The translations under genes were made by a program, and so were the position numbers. From Streptomyces sp. NBC_00250 (GTDB lineage Bacteria; Actinomycetota; Actinomycetes; Streptomycetales; Streptomycetaceae): a stretch of 64,000 nt of DNA. This document shows positions 27,750-37,450 of the stretch, one piece after another (position 1 is the first letter of the stretch; every line of letters starts with the position of its first letter). The stretch is taken from the NCBI RefSeq assembly GCF_036192275.1, contig NZ_CP108088.1:7441501-7505500 (forward strand), in the 5' to 3' direction. The notes under the pieces are model-generated. The model had not been told where the DNA came from. It did no database searches and worked only from the letters and a program-made list of their open reading frames with translations.

Positions 27750-28156
27750 TCCCCGCTGCCCCTCTCTGCACGGATTCGCTATGCCACTCAACGGGCTCAC
27801 CCACTGTAGCCGGATGGCACGGCGGGCCGGTCGAAGCGCCCTCGGGCTGCTGGAGCCTACGCTCTCCGCGGTTTGCGCCGCTGGCCCCCGCTGCCGTGCG
27901 GCCTGTTCCGGTCCTGGGCCGACATCACCGCGTCGAACTGGGCTTTGCCGGTCACTGCTCGTGGCTCAGGTACGAGTGTGGTCGCAGCGATCGCCATGGG
28001 ACAGCCGATGCCCAGCCGACCACGGGCATGGGTCTCGTCGTAATGGGGAGCGAATTGCGCGACGGTGATGGTGGGCACCTGACAATCGGTCGGGACCGGC
28101 CACGCATCCGACTGACATGCCGGGTAGGCAGCTTCCCCCCGGGGGCGTTCGCGGCA
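27750..28156. other. gap without a supported gene
   Basis: A 407-bp stretch between the SMI1-like gene and the next minus-strand frame. A short minus-strand frame (28078-27857, beginning MPTITVAQFAPHYDETHARG) has reasonable codon use but no recognised family and no clear ribosome binding site. I regard the stretch as the promoter region of the SMI1-like gene plus degenerate sequence. Confidence 0.4.
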
Positions 28157-28714
28157 TCACGGCACCATGAACCAACAGATGTCACCGGAATCGGGCAACT
28201 GGGACAGGTGTCGCACCTCCGCTGCGATCCGCCCGAGGGCGTCGGCCTTCTCCAGGGGCCACGGCAGGAAGGGCTCTGCCGCCGACTCCGTCAGTTCGCC
28301 GGCCCGCACTCCGGCGTCGTACAGGTCGCCGATGATGCGCAGCAGGAGAGTCAGCTGCTCCTGGAACGAGGCGCCGCGCCCGAGAAGGCTGCCCACGGAA
28401 CCGCTGACGACCGAGAAGCCGATCCAGTCGTCGTGCGCGTACCGTGTCAGGTACTCCAGCTCGCTTCGGTATGCGTCCTGGTTCACCACCACTCGGTTTT
28501 CTCCGTGTTGCGGAATGTGGATTCGCTTCATGTCCGGACCGTCCACACCGTTGTAGTCGATGGTTGTTCCACCGGATTTGCTGAACGACCGGTACGTGAC
28601 GGTCGCCTTCGGATCGTCGGACAGCTGCCACACCTCGATGTCGCCCCTCGGCGTGCTCTTGATCTCGGGCTCGCCGAGCTTCGCGTGCAGGTCCAGCGTC
28701 CTCGATCGAACCCG
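28157..28714 (-). CDS. unrecognised protein, start unclear (possibly 5'-truncated)
   Basis: The well-formed part begins around LDLHAKLGEPEIKSTPRGDI and continues EVWQLSDDPKATVTYRSFSK to the end ICWFMVP. The frame stays open further upstream to 28918, but that part is Arg/Gly-rich and looks non-coding, and no good start codon with a ribosome binding site precedes the well-formed part. The protein may have lost its N-terminus. I do not recognise the family. Its size and its position among toxin/immunity-like genes make an immunity or inhibitor role possible. Confidence 0.5.
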   Translation of the reverse strand, partial: RVRSRTLDLHAKLGEPEIKSTPRGDIEVWQLSDDPKATVTYRSFSKSGGTTIDYNGVDGPDMKRIHIPQHGENRVVVNQDAYRSELEYLTRYAHDDWIGFSVVSGSVGSLLGRGASFQEQLTLLLRIIGDLYDAGVRAGELTESAAEPFLPWPLEKADALGRIAAEVRHLSQLPDSGDICWFMVP

Positions 28715-28950
28715 ACCGAACCGGAACCTGAGCTGATCTTCTTGACTCCGCCGCAGTACGACGCGGCGGCGGCCGTCTCCGTTCCGACCCGATTCCGACC
28801 CGGAACCGGCCGGTCTCCGACCGGTGGGTCCGGTGCAATGGACAGGGGAGCCTGGCTTGTGACCCCGGCGGGCGCGGTGCGATCCTTGCCGCCATGCCAG
28901 CCCACTCCCTCCCATCAAGACACGGATCGGTCCTTGCGGAGGTGAGACAG

Positions 28951-30036
28951 GTGAGGCGAGCCGGTCTCGTCAGACTGCGAGAGCTGAGACTTCCGGAACT
29001 CTCCCTCATCGCACAGGACTTGGCCGCGGCACCGGACGCGACGGGCGAGCTGACAGCCGTCGTGGGCATTGAACGGCTGTTACGGATGGCGGTCTCCCGC
29101 ATCGGCGGCGGCAGCCTCCAGACCGCCGCCCAGTACAGCCTCGGCCTCGCGCAGGGCACGCGCGACTGGCCGGCCTCCGACCGGCGTCGAAGGGCGGCGC
29201 AGGTCTACGGCGTCAGCGTGGAGAGGTTCCGCAAGAACCAGGAGCTGATGGTCCTGGGGCAGATCACGGAGCAGATCATCGTCCTCGCCGGTCGGCAACC
29301 GGCCGACGTCACCGCGGACCCGTCGGACGACGCCGCCCCGCTGCCGCCTGTACACCGTGCCCTCCGGTTGCGGATCCACGGGCGGCCGGATCCCGCGACC
29401 GTGCGGATCCACGTCCACTCGGTGGACCTGCTGCGTGACGTCGACGTCGTCCTCTCGCCCTCCAACACGTACTTCGTGCTGCCCGCCGCCTACAAGTCGT
29501 CCGTCGCCGCGACGCTGCGGCGCGCCGCGGCACGCCTCGATCCCACGGGGGTACTCGTCGCGGACCACCTCCACGACGAGTTACGGGAATGGGCCGCCCG
29601 GCAGGGAACAGAAGGCCGGGCGGCCCTTCCGGGCACCGTCGCCGTCACCTCGGCGGGAGCCCTCGCCGGCCAGGGGGTACGGCGGATCTACCACGTGGCC
29701 GTCGCCCAGCCCCGCCCCGGTACCAACGACTACGACGTCCTGCCGGCCGACGTCACCCGAGGCGTGGCCCGCGCCTTCGCCCTGCTCGCCGAGGAGTCCG
29801 CCCGGCACGACCCGCCCCTCACCTCCGTGTGTCTCCCGCTGCTCGGCGCCGGACGGGGAGGTCTCACTCCGCTGGAGAGTTTCGGTGCCCTCTGGCCCGC
29901 CGTGGAGGCCGAGCTCGCCCGGCGCCGCGACTGGCAGATCCACTTCGTCGTACGCGCCCACGCCCGCGCGGACTTCATCGAGAGGATGCTCGCGCCACTC
30001 GCCGACACGACCGACCACGACCGGGGGACAGCATGA
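28951..30036 (+). CDS. macro-domain-like protein with N-terminal helical module
   Basis: A 361-residue protein. GTG at 28951 is preceded by GGAGGTGA at 5 nt. The N-terminal 150 residues are helical (WPASDRRRRAAQVYGVSVER, then FRKNQELMVLGQITEQIIVL), resembling a DNA-binding or effector-associated module. The C-terminal part (about 220-345) resembles a macro (ADP-ribose-binding) domain: GTVAVTSAGALAGQGVRRIY, HVAV, and PLLGAGRGGL. Such domains bind ADP-ribose or NAD-derived ligands. Since the next two genes are a RES-type NAD-consuming toxin system, a role in sensing or removing NAD breakdown products is attractive but inferred. Its stop overlaps the next start. Confidence 0.65.
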   Translation: MRRAGLVRLRELRLPELSLIAQDLAAAPDATGELTAVVGIERLLRMAVSRIGGGSLQTAAQYSLGLAQGTRDWPASDRRRRAAQVYGVSVERFRKNQELMVLGQITEQIIVLAGRQPADVTADPSDDAAPLPPVHRALRLRIHGRPDPATVRIHVHSVDLLRDVDVVLSPSNTYFVLPAAYKSSVAATLRRAAARLDPTGVLVADHLHDELREWAARQGTEGRAALPGTVAVTSAGALAGQGVRRIYHVAVAQPRPGTNDYDVLPADVTRGVARAFALLAEESARHDPPLTSVCLPLLGAGRGGLTPLESFGALWPAVEAELARRRDWQIHFVVRAHARADFIERMLAPLADTTDHDRGTA

Positions 30037-30680
30037 ATCCGTACGCCGTGCTCGCTGCCGCGGCGGCCCGCTGGGAACACGTCGCCGACCGCCTCGGCAG
30101 CCCGCTCCGCGAGCGCCTGGCCGGACGACTCGACGCCGTGCGCCGGGCGAAGGACGAGGAGGGGCGCGGGACCGCGGTCGAAGCCGCCGCCCAGGTCCTG
30201 CTGGAGGGCCTGCCGGACGAGTTCGGCGCCGTGGCACAGGCGCGGCTCTCCGCCGATGTCCTCGACGACGCCTACCTGGGTTTCCGCATGGAGGACCTCG
30301 CGGTCCTGCTCCTCGACGGGCACCGCATGGTCGGACCGGTCCTCGGGCCGGTACGCGAGAGACTGCTCGCGGCGCCCGCGCTGAACGCCGACACCGTGCT
30401 GCGCCGCGGCGGCGACCCGTACGCGCCCGAGCTGATCCGGCTGCGGGGCGCCGGGGGAGTGCTTCGGCTGCCCCGGTTCCAGTTCTCCGAGGGCAGCCTG
30501 CCCTGGATGGCCGTTCTCGAGGTGAACCGGCTCCTGGAGGCCGACCGTGACCCGTGGGGCGCCGCCGACTGGTGGCTGTCCGCGAACGCCTGGCTTGGCG
30601 CCACGCCCGCCGAGCTCCTCGGGGGCCCCAGGGAGCGCCAACTGGCCGACGTGGCCCTGCTGCTGATGGAGGGGGAGTAG
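30033..30680 (+). CDS. antitoxin-like protein with MbcA/Xre-type toxin-binding C-terminus
   Basis: A 215-residue protein whose C-terminal segment (NRLLEADRDPWGAADWWLSA, then NAWLGATPAELLGG and a short terminal helix) matches the toxin-binding domain of MbcA/ParS/Xre antitoxins that neutralise RES toxins. The N-terminal part is helical without an obvious HTH. ATGA overlap with the macro-like gene and a 2-nt gap to the RES gene are typical of an antitoxin-toxin pair. It is longer than usual antitoxins (about 110-150). Confidence 0.7.
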   Translation: MNPYAVLAAAAARWEHVADRLGSPLRERLAGRLDAVRRAKDEEGRGTAVEAAAQVLLEGLPDEFGAVAQARLSADVLDDAYLGFRMEDLAVLLLDGHRMVGPVLGPVRERLLAAPALNADTVLRRGGDPYAPELIRLRGAGGVLRLPRFQFSEGSLPWMAVLEVNRLLEADRDPWGAADWWLSANAWLGATPAELLGGPRERQLADVALLLMEGE

Positions 30681-30682
30681 CC

Positions 30683-31336
30683 ATGCCCCACTACCGGCCG
30701 CCCTCCCGGATGACCGGATCCCCGGGCAAGGTCACCCTGCCGCGGGGCACCGCCCTTTACCGTGTCCACGCGGCCCACCGTGAGGCCACCGCCTTCAATC
30801 CGGTGCCGTCGCACTGCCTGTACGGCGGCGGCCGGTTCGACGGCACCGCATGCGACCCGTACGGCTATCTGTACGCGGGTCTCGGCGCCGAGGCCGCGCT
30901 CTGCGAGACCCTGCTGCGTTCGCTGCCGTTCGACCCCGCGGGCGGTCCCCGGCTGCTGCCGCGGGTGAGCGTCGCCCGGCGCAAGCTGTCCCGGCTCCGG
31001 CTCGCCGCCGACCTGGACATCGTCCCCCTGGTCTCCGCCCGCGACCTGGCCGCCGTGCACCAGGACAGCTGGCTCGTCCACACCGAGGCGCACGACTACG
31101 CCTACACCCGGGACTGGGCGCACTGGATCCGGCGGCACACCGAGCCCTGGGCACAGGGCCTGATCTGGTCGTCCAAACGGGAGCCTGGCGACCGTACCGT
31201 CCTCCTCTTCGGGGACCGCTGCCCGCCCACGGCCCTGGAGGCCGTCCCGGACGGGTCCGTGGACTTCGGCACGCCCGAGGGCGAGGAATGGCTCAACTCC
31301 GTACTCCAGCCGTACCACGTGAGGCTCGCGACCTGA
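30683..31336 (+). CDS. RES-domain toxin (NAD+-consuming)
   Basis: A 217-residue RES-domain protein. The RES core is seen as LYRVH (Arg27), GGGRFDG (Arg51), LYAGLGAEAALCETLL (Glu75 region) and QGLIWSSKREPGDRTVLLF. Characterised RES toxins (for example MbcT) break down NAD+ by phosphorolysis or hydrolysis and cause growth arrest. It directly follows the antitoxin-like gene and precedes the CHAT protease gene by 2 nt, so all four genes from 28951 appear to form one operon. Confidence 0.82.
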   Translation: MPHYRPPSRMTGSPGKVTLPRGTALYRVHAAHREATAFNPVPSHCLYGGGRFDGTACDPYGYLYAGLGAEAALCETLLRSLPFDPAGGPRLLPRVSVARRKLSRLRLAADLDIVPLVSARDLAAVHQDSWLVHTEAHDYAYTRDWAHWIRRHTEPWAQGLIWSSKREPGDRTVLLFGDRCPPTALEAVPDGSVDFGTPEGEEWLNSVLQPYHVRLAT

Positions 31337-31338
31337 AC

Positions 31339-34300
31339 ATGACCGGACAGCCGGAACCCAGCGACGACGAACTGCGGGCCGAACGGGACGAGCTCCTCGA
31401 CGTACTTGCCCGGACGGCACCCGACGACCCCGAGGCGCCGGAGCTCTGCGCGCACGTCGGCGCGCTCAGCGCCGTGCTCTTCGCGCGCCTGAGCCGGCAG
31501 GATGATCTGGAACTGGCCGCCGAGGCCTTCCAGTTGGCGTTCGACGCCTTCGACCGGGCCTATCGTCCGCCCGGGGACCTCGGCCCGTGGCACGCCTGGC
31601 GCATCCGGTACGCGTACGTACGCGCCTGCCAGTACGACGAGGGCGAGGACCCCGAGCGCCTGGAGGAGGCTCTGGACCTTGTCTGCGAGGGGCTCGCGGA
31701 GCTTCCTGCGGACGAGGAGTACGACCAGGAGCGGGCCCTTGGCCGGCACCTCCTGGCGAACGGCTCCAAGGCCCGCGTGATGAGCCTGCCGGAGCAGGGA
31801 GACGGCGGCCGCCGTCGGGCCGAGCTTCTCGCCGAGTCGCTGGAGCTCCACGACGAGTTCCGGCAGCTGCTCGAACCGGGCAGCGAGGAGGAGACCGACC
31901 TGCGCGAATCCCTCGGCTACCTGCATCTCGTGCGAGCTTCGGACGGTGGCGACCTCGACGACGCCGTCGCCTCGGCCGGGCACTACCGTGCGGTCCTCGA
32001 CGCGGCGCTGCCGACCAGCGACCTGCCGCTGGTACGCCACAGCGTGGGCCTGGCGCTGATGATCCAGGGGACGGCCACCAGGGACCGGGACGTACTGGAG
32101 GAGGCGCGGGCCGAGCTCGGGGCCGCGCTCCACGAAGCCGGGCGGAGCGGCGAACAGCCCTCCTGGGCCTGGGAGTCGGAGATCCGCGCCGCCTATATCC
32201 GCGCCGTGATCTGGTCCAACTGGAAGGATCAGGCCCACGCCGCCGCGGCGGAGGCGGAGCTGAGCGGTCTGCTCGCCGCCCCGGACGCCGTCGACCGGCT
32301 CCCGCCGCACTATCTCGACGCCTTCGGGCGGCTCCTGTTCGAGCGGTCGAGCGCCCGGGGCGACACCGCCGGACAGGACCGGGCGATCGGTCTGATGCGG
32401 CGGGCCGTCGAGGCGTGGCGGCCCGCCAGGGACGGCAAGGTCAACGCCACCGCCTTCTTCCTCGCGGCCTTCCAGCAGGGCCGCTACCAAGACGACCCGG
32501 ACCCCGACCGGCTGCACGAGATCACCCGGGCGGCCGACCTGGTTCTCCAGGACGACGAACTCGACACGGGCGTACGCGAGATGGTGCAACTCATCGGCGG
32601 CTGGGCCTGGATCACGCTGGAGCAGGAGCACGGCTTCACGCCCGAGACCGCGGACGGCGGTCCGTCGCGCATGAGCATGGCCGACCTGGGCCGGATGGGG
32701 CGCAGGATCTACGAAAACCTGGGCCAGGGGCGGAACTTCCTCGACTTCAGCGAGACCGACGACGACTTCCCCGGCCTCATCCGGGGCACTTCGAACCCCT
32801 CCCGGCTGACGGGCGTCTTCGACGCGGCGTACGCACGCTGGCTCGCCACGGAACCGGCGGGACCGCGCGCCGAGTTCGCCGTCACGCTGCTGACGCACCT
32901 GATGCTCTTCGACGCCCACGGCACGCACGTCACCGCCGAGCAGAAGGCCGCGCTGACCACCTGCGTCCTGGAGGCCGACAACGACGATCCGGCGTGGCAG
33001 CGGCGTGTGCATGCCACCATCGCCCACGTACGGCTCTGGGAGGAGATGACCGGCCTGGGCAGCAAGGGCACCGACGACGTGATGGAGCACCTCACCCGGG
33101 CGCAGGCCACGGACGGCACGACTCGAACCATGGGCACGAGCATCGACCTCATCCGGATGATGGCCACCCAACACCGCGGACAGACCCTGGGCGCGGCCGA
33201 CGACGTCGAGGACGCCGGGGAGACCTGGCGGCGCCTGCGCGACGACGCGGGTCTCTCCCCGTACGTGCGGCGGGCCATGGAAGCTCATCAGGCCAGCCTG
33301 GCCGCGCACCGGGCCGCACAGCTGGGCGACCTCGGTGCGGCGGACACCCATATCGCGCGGATGGTGGAGGCACACGCCTCCTTCGACCCCGACGACCCCT
33401 CCCGTATCGAAGTGTGGACGGCGATCGAGAATGCCCGGATGGCCCGCGACGATCTCGCCCGTCGGCTCGGCGCCCCGCCCGGCCCTCCCCTGGTGGGCCG
33501 CCCCACCCTGGCGGTGCTGCGACGCGCCGCGGGCCGGCTGCCCCGGGACCACCGGGCCTGGGTCCTGGGGGACAACGGCATCGCCCGCTACCACCGTGCC
33601 GCGTCGACCGGTGACGCGAGGGCGATCCACGAGGCCATGGAGCTGATGAGGGAAGCCCATGACATGGTCGACGAGGGCTCGGACAGCAGACTGCGGTACG
33701 CCTACACCCTCGGCTCCGCGCACTGCGGGCTCGCCTCCGGGCAGCGCAACCCGGTCGCGCGTTCGCGCGGACTCGCCGAGGGCATCACCCTCCTGGAGGC
33801 CGCGCTCGGCACGGCGGGAGGCCCCGAGCACCGCCTGTACGCCGGCGCGGCGCTCGCTCTCGCCCGCGCCTACCGCACCCGGGGCGAACTCCGCCGCGAC
33901 GACCGGGCGAAGGGGCGGCGCATCGGCCTCGACGCCCTGCGCGGTCACGCCTGGGCCGCGCTGTTGCAGTCCGGCACCGACCACGCCACGATGGCCGCCG
34001 TCCAGGCCACCTCGACCGCCCTGGAGGTCGCCGCCTGGTGTCTCCGGGACAACGCCCTGGAGGAGGCGGTCCAGGCCCTCGACGCCTGCCGCGGCCTCGT
34101 CCTGCACGCCGCCGTCACCTCCCGCGAGGTGCCCGAGCGGCTGATCGCGGCCGGTCACCAGGACCTCGCCGACGAGTGGCGGGCGGCCGGGGTCACCGCC
34201 GAGCCTTCCGCCGACGGGCTGTCCGCCGCGCAGACACCGCTGTCGGTGCCCAGCACGCTGCGTCGCCGCGTCCTCGCCGCCCTCACGACGGGAGCGGACG

Positions 34301-35580
34301 GCCTCCAGGACCGGCTGCTCGACCCGCCCGCCGTCGACGAGATCGCCACAGGGCTGCGTTCGCTGCGCAAGGACGCCCTGGTCTACCTGGTGCCCGCTTC
34401 CGACGACGCGGGCGGCTCCGCCGTCGTCGTCACGTCGGGCGGCGACGTCCACGTCGTACCCCTGCCCCGGCTCACCGAGGACGCCGCGCCGCTGAAGAAC
34501 TACGCGCCCGAGCCGGGCGCCGGGCGTGAGGACCCCGGGGCCGAGCCGGGGGACGGCCGCGAGCCCGGGCCGCCCGAGCCGGAATCCGGCCGTGACCTCG
34601 GGCCCGTACCCGGTGGTCCGTCAGCCGCGGATCGGAGGGCGGAGCCCCTCCGTCGGCAGCTGGAGCGGCTGTGCGGCTGGGCCTGGTACGCGGGCGTCAG
34701 ACCGCTCTTCGACGCCTTCGACGCCCCCGCCGGACGTGTCCCGCGTCTTGTGTTCGTACCGATGGGGGCGCTGGGTCTCGTCCCCTGGCACGCGGCCTGG
34801 GGGGAGGACGCCGACGGGCGGCGCCGGTACGCCCTGGAGGAGGCGGAGATCTCGTACGCGGCGTCGGCGCGGCTGTTGTGCGAGGTGGCGGCCCGCAGCG
34901 CCGGGAAGCACACGGGCGGCGCGCTCGTCGTGGGCAACCCCACCGGCGGCCTGCAGTATGCGGGTGAGGAGGCAGACGCCGTACAGCGGGCCTTCTACCC
35001 GCAGGGCACCTTCCTCGGGCGGCGGCCGGATGGCACGGCCGACGGGCCCGGCACGCCCCGCGAGGTGGTGTCGTGGCTGGCCGACGCCGGGGCCGACGAG
35101 GGCGGGCTGCTGCATCTCGCCTGCCATGCGGGCATCGCGCGCGATGCCCGGCGTACCGCCTATCTGTCGCTGCACGACGGTGATCTGGCCGCCGAGGAGC
35201 TGACCGAGGCGATCGGCGGCGGCCGGGGACGGCTCGGCCTGGTCCTGCTCGCCGCCTGCCGCAGCCATGTGTCGGGGCGTGGCCACAACGAGGCGTACAG
35301 CCTCGCCACAGCCTTCCTGGTGGCCGGGGCACGCTCGGTGATCGGCTCGCTGTGGCCGGTGCCCGACGACGCGACGTCGGTCCTCATGTTCCTGACGCAC
35401 CACTATCTGCGCCGTGAGGGGGAGCCACCCGCGAAGGCTCTGCGCCGGGCCCAGCTGTGGATGCTGGATCCGGCGCGGAAGCTGCCCGCGGGGCTCCCCC
35501 CGCTGATCGCCGAGCGGGCCCGGCGGGTGGATCCCGGCGATCTGAGCAGCTGGGCGGGTTTCACGCACCTGGGCCAGTAG
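31339..35580 (+). CDS. CHAT-domain protease with long TPR-like N-terminus
   Basis: A 1413-residue cytoplasmic protein. Residues 1 to about 1050 are all-alpha, with TPR-like repeats. An Asp/Glu/Pro/Gly-rich linker (about 1055-1095) leads to a C-terminal CHAT (caspase HetF-associated with TPR) domain with candidate catalytic His1263 in HLACHAG and Cys1307 in LLAACRSHVSG, followed by GSLWPVPDDAT. CHAT proteases cleave target proteins when the repeat region senses a signal; in bacteria they act in defence and cell death (for example Craspase). The ATG lies 2 nt after the RES gene. Its 3' end overlaps the convergent caspase gene by 20 nt. Confidence 0.88.
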   Translation: MTGQPEPSDDELRAERDELLDVLARTAPDDPEAPELCAHVGALSAVLFARLSRQDDLELAAEAFQLAFDAFDRAYRPPGDLGPWHAWRIRYAYVRACQYDEGEDPERLEEALDLVCEGLAELPADEEYDQERALGRHLLANGSKARVMSLPEQGDGGRRRAELLAESLELHDEFRQLLEPGSEEETDLRESLGYLHLVRASDGGDLDDAVASAGHYRAVLDAALPTSDLPLVRHSVGLALMIQGTATRDRDVLEEARAELGAALHEAGRSGEQPSWAWESEIRAAYIRAVIWSNWKDQAHAAAAEAELSGLLAAPDAVDRLPPHYLDAFGRLLFERSSARGDTAGQDRAIGLMRRAVEAWRPARDGKVNATAFFLAAFQQGRYQDDPDPDRLHEITRAADLVLQDDELDTGVREMVQLIGGWAWITLEQEHGFTPETADGGPSRMSMADLGRMGRRIYENLGQGRNFLDFSETDDDFPGLIRGTSNPSRLTGVFDAAYARWLATEPAGPRAEFAVTLLTHLMLFDAHGTHVTAEQKAALTTCVLEADNDDPAWQRRVHATIAHVRLWEEMTGLGSKGTDDVMEHLTRAQATDGTTRTMGTSIDLIRMMATQHRGQTLGAADDVEDAGETWRRLRDDAGLSPYVRRAMEAHQASLAAHRAAQLGDLGAADTHIARMVEAHASFDPDDPSRIEVWTAIENARMARDDLARRLGAPPGPPLVGRPTLAVLRRAAGRLPRDHRAWVLGDNGIARYHRAASTGDARAIHEAMELMREAHDMVDEGSDSRLRYAYTLGSAHCGLASGQRNPVARSRGLAEGITLLEAALGTAGGPEHRLYAGAALALARAYRTRGELRRDDRAKGRRIGLDALRGHAWAALLQSGTDHATMAAVQATSTALEVAAWCLRDNALEEAVQALDACRGLVLHAAVTSREVPERLIAAGHQDLADEWRAAGVTAEPSADGLSAAQTPLSVPSTLRRRVLAALTTGADGLQDRLLDPPAVDEIATGLRSLRKDALVYLVPASDDAGGSAVVVTSGGDVHVVPLPRLTEDAAPLKNYAPEPGAGREDPGAEPGDGREPGPPEPESGRDLGPVPGGPSAADRRAEPLRRQLERLCGWAWYAGVRPLFDAFDAPAGRVPRLVFVPMGALGLVPWHAAWGEDADGRRRYALEEAEISYAASARLLCEVAARSAGKHTGGALVVGNPTGGLQYAGEEADAVQRAFYPQGTFLGRRPDGTADGPGTPREVVSWLADAGADEGGLLHLACHAGIARDARRTAYLSLHDGDLAAEELTEAIGGGRGRLGLVLLAACRSHVSGRGHNEAYSLATAFLVAGARSVIGSLWPVPDDATSVLMFLTHHYLRREGEPPAKALRRAQLWMLDPARKLPAGLPPLIAERARRVDPGDLSSWAGFTHLGQ

Positions 35581-37450
35581 GCACCACCGTGCGCAGCTGG
35601 ATCGTACGGGCCGTCCACCGGCCCGTCGGCCCGGTCACGCGGCTCATCACCCGCGAACCGGAAGCCCATGGTTCCCAGGCGTCCAACTGGTACGGGACGA
35701 TGTTCAGTTCACTCTCGGCAACGATAAGTTTCAGCCAATCCCGAGCGCTCGCTCCGGGGACCGCGGGGCGGGTCGGCGGCAGGGACAGCTGCACCGGCTC
35801 GCCGTCGAGCGCGTGACCCGTGCGGCCGGGGCCGATGAAGTGCCCGGGGTAGAGCAGTGCATGACTGGCGTAGCTGTCGGTCAGATCGATCAGGGCGCAC
35901 CACAGGGTCCGGTCGACGGAGCGGTTGTGCAGCCGGATGGAGACCCGCGGCTCCTGGAGCCCGCCGGGGCCGAGGGTGTACGGGCAGACGATCTCGCCGC
36001 TGCCGTCCGGGGGCAGCGTCTCGCCGTCCGGAGCGCCCCAGGGCGAGATCTCCACACGCACCAGACCGTCCAACAGCGAAGGCCCCGGCGTGAGATCGCG
36101 GATCTGATGCCAGCGCGCCAGATGGGTCAGACAGTCGGCCACCCGCCCGGCGTCACCGGGGCCGCTCAGCGGCAGGGGTTCGGTGAACGGCGTACCGTCG
36201 CGGCGCCGTACGTGCGCCAGACCGCCGTCCACCTCGACCCGGAAGTGGAGGTCGGCCGCCTCGCGCGGATCGTCGAGCACCCGCAGCAGCGGGGCGGCGG
36301 CGAGGCCCTCCCGGACCGGGCCGAGCAGTCCTTCGCCCGGCCCCGAGGCGATCAGCGACACCGTGGCCGGCGGCTGCGGCAGGGCGGAGAGCGCCACCGG
36401 GTAGACACGGGTGGGCGACGGCACCCAGTCGACGGGCTCCACGAGGGTGTGCGCCGCGTGCACCGCGCGGGCCCGGACGGAGGGCATGGGGAGGCCGGGC
36501 CTCGGCCCGTTCTCCGGCACCACCGTGAACGTGGTGCCGTCGAGCCCCGTGCCGTCGGCGAGACCGTGGACAGCGCCGCAGTCCACCTCCCAACCGTGCG
36601 CACCGAGGCGCAGCAGATACGGGCCCACGGGCCGGGCCACGCGCCCCCCGAGGAACGGCGTGTCCGCCGGGCCTCCGGGCTCCGCCGGATACAGCACCGG
36701 CTGCTGCCGTCCGCCCGAGCGCCGCAGCCGGGCGTCGGCGGCGGACAGCAGCTCTCGGTAGGTGGCCGCCGGCCCGGCGGCGCGCACCGCGCCCAGCAGG
36801 GCGTGGGTGAAGGCGCCGTGTCGACGCCCGTCGTAGTCGCCCTCGTACGAGTACTGGTCGAGCCGCGCGGCGGCCAGCAGGACATGGCGGGGCGCGCCCT
36901 GCCCGCCGGTGGCCGAGACGTCCCGGGCCGCCGGGGGAGCGTCGTCGGAGCCGCTCAGGTCCCAGTCCGCGGCGGGCGGCGCGTAACGGGCGGTCGGCCC
37001 GTCCCCGCGCGTGGCGCCGCCCGAGTAGCAGCAGTCCAGTACGGCGGCGACATGCGCGCCGCCCGCCGCCACCCCGTCGAGGAGCCGGCCGAGCCGCTTG
37101 TCGAGCAGCGGGCCGTCGACGCAGACGAGGGCCTGATTCCGGCCCGTCGCCTCGATCCGAAGGTGGGCCTCCTCCTCCGCACGGGACTGCGTGCCGTGCC
37201 CGGAGAACCAGAAGAGCGCGGTGTCCCCGGCGCCCGCCCGGCCCAGATGGTTCACGACGGCGTCCTCGATCGACTCGCGCGTGGCCTCGGCGTCGAGCAG
37301 CACCCGGACGACCGCCTCGCCGGATGCGGACATCCGCTCCACCAGGAGACGACGGGCCTCCGCGATGTCGTTGCGACAGCCGAGAAGCGGCGGAGCGATG
37401 CGCGACGGGTAGTCGTCGATCCCCACCAGCAGTGCGTAGATCAAACCCAT
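35561..37450 (-). CDS. caspase-family (C14) protease with C-terminal extension
   Basis: A 629-residue protein. The N-terminal caspase fold begins MGLIYALLVGIDDYP and has the dyad His85 (WFSGHGTQ) and Cys141 (AVLDCCYSGG), followed by HVLLAAARLDQYSYE and GAFTHALL. Residues about 260-629 form a beta-rich extension containing several Trp/His-rich strands that may sense a ligand or bind a partner. I use the ATG at 37450, where family similarity starts; an in-frame GTG at 37480 with AAGG upstream could add 10 residues. It is transcribed away from the 37653 gene and converges on the CHAT gene. Confidence 0.85.
   Translation of the reverse strand: MGLIYALLVGIDDYPSRIAPPLLGCRNDIAEARRLLVERMSASGEAVVRVLLDAEATRESIEDAVVNHLGRAGAGDTALFWFSGHGTQSRAEEEAHLRIEATGRNQALVCVDGPLLDKRLGRLLDGVAAGGAHVAAVLDCCYSGGATRGDGPTARYAPPAADWDLSGSDDAPPAARDVSATGGQGAPRHVLLAAARLDQYSYEGDYDGRRHGAFTHALLGAVRAAGPAATYRELLSAADARLRRSGGRQQPVLYPAEPGGPADTPFLGGRVARPVGPYLLRLGAHGWEVDCGAVHGLADGTGLDGTTFTVVPENGPRPGLPMPSVRARAVHAAHTLVEPVDWVPSPTRVYPVALSALPQPPATVSLIASGPGEGLLGPVREGLAAAPLLRVLDDPREAADLHFRVEVDGGLAHVRRRDGTPFTEPLPLSGPGDAGRVADCLTHLARWHQIRDLTPGPSLLDGLVRVEISPWGAPDGETLPPDGSGEIVCPYTLGPGGLQEPRVSIRLHNRSVDRTLWCALIDLTDSYASHALLYPGHFIGPGRTGHALDGEPVQLSLPPTRPAVPGASARDWLKLIVAESELNIVPYQLDAWEPWASGSRVMSRVTGPTGRWTARTIQLRTVVPTGPGA

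Noticed and set aside
31102..34452. 1116-residue minus-strand open frame
   Set aside because: It lies opposite the TPR part of the CHAT protein. High GC makes antisense frames stay open; it has no plausible family match and the plus-strand operon is tightly packed.
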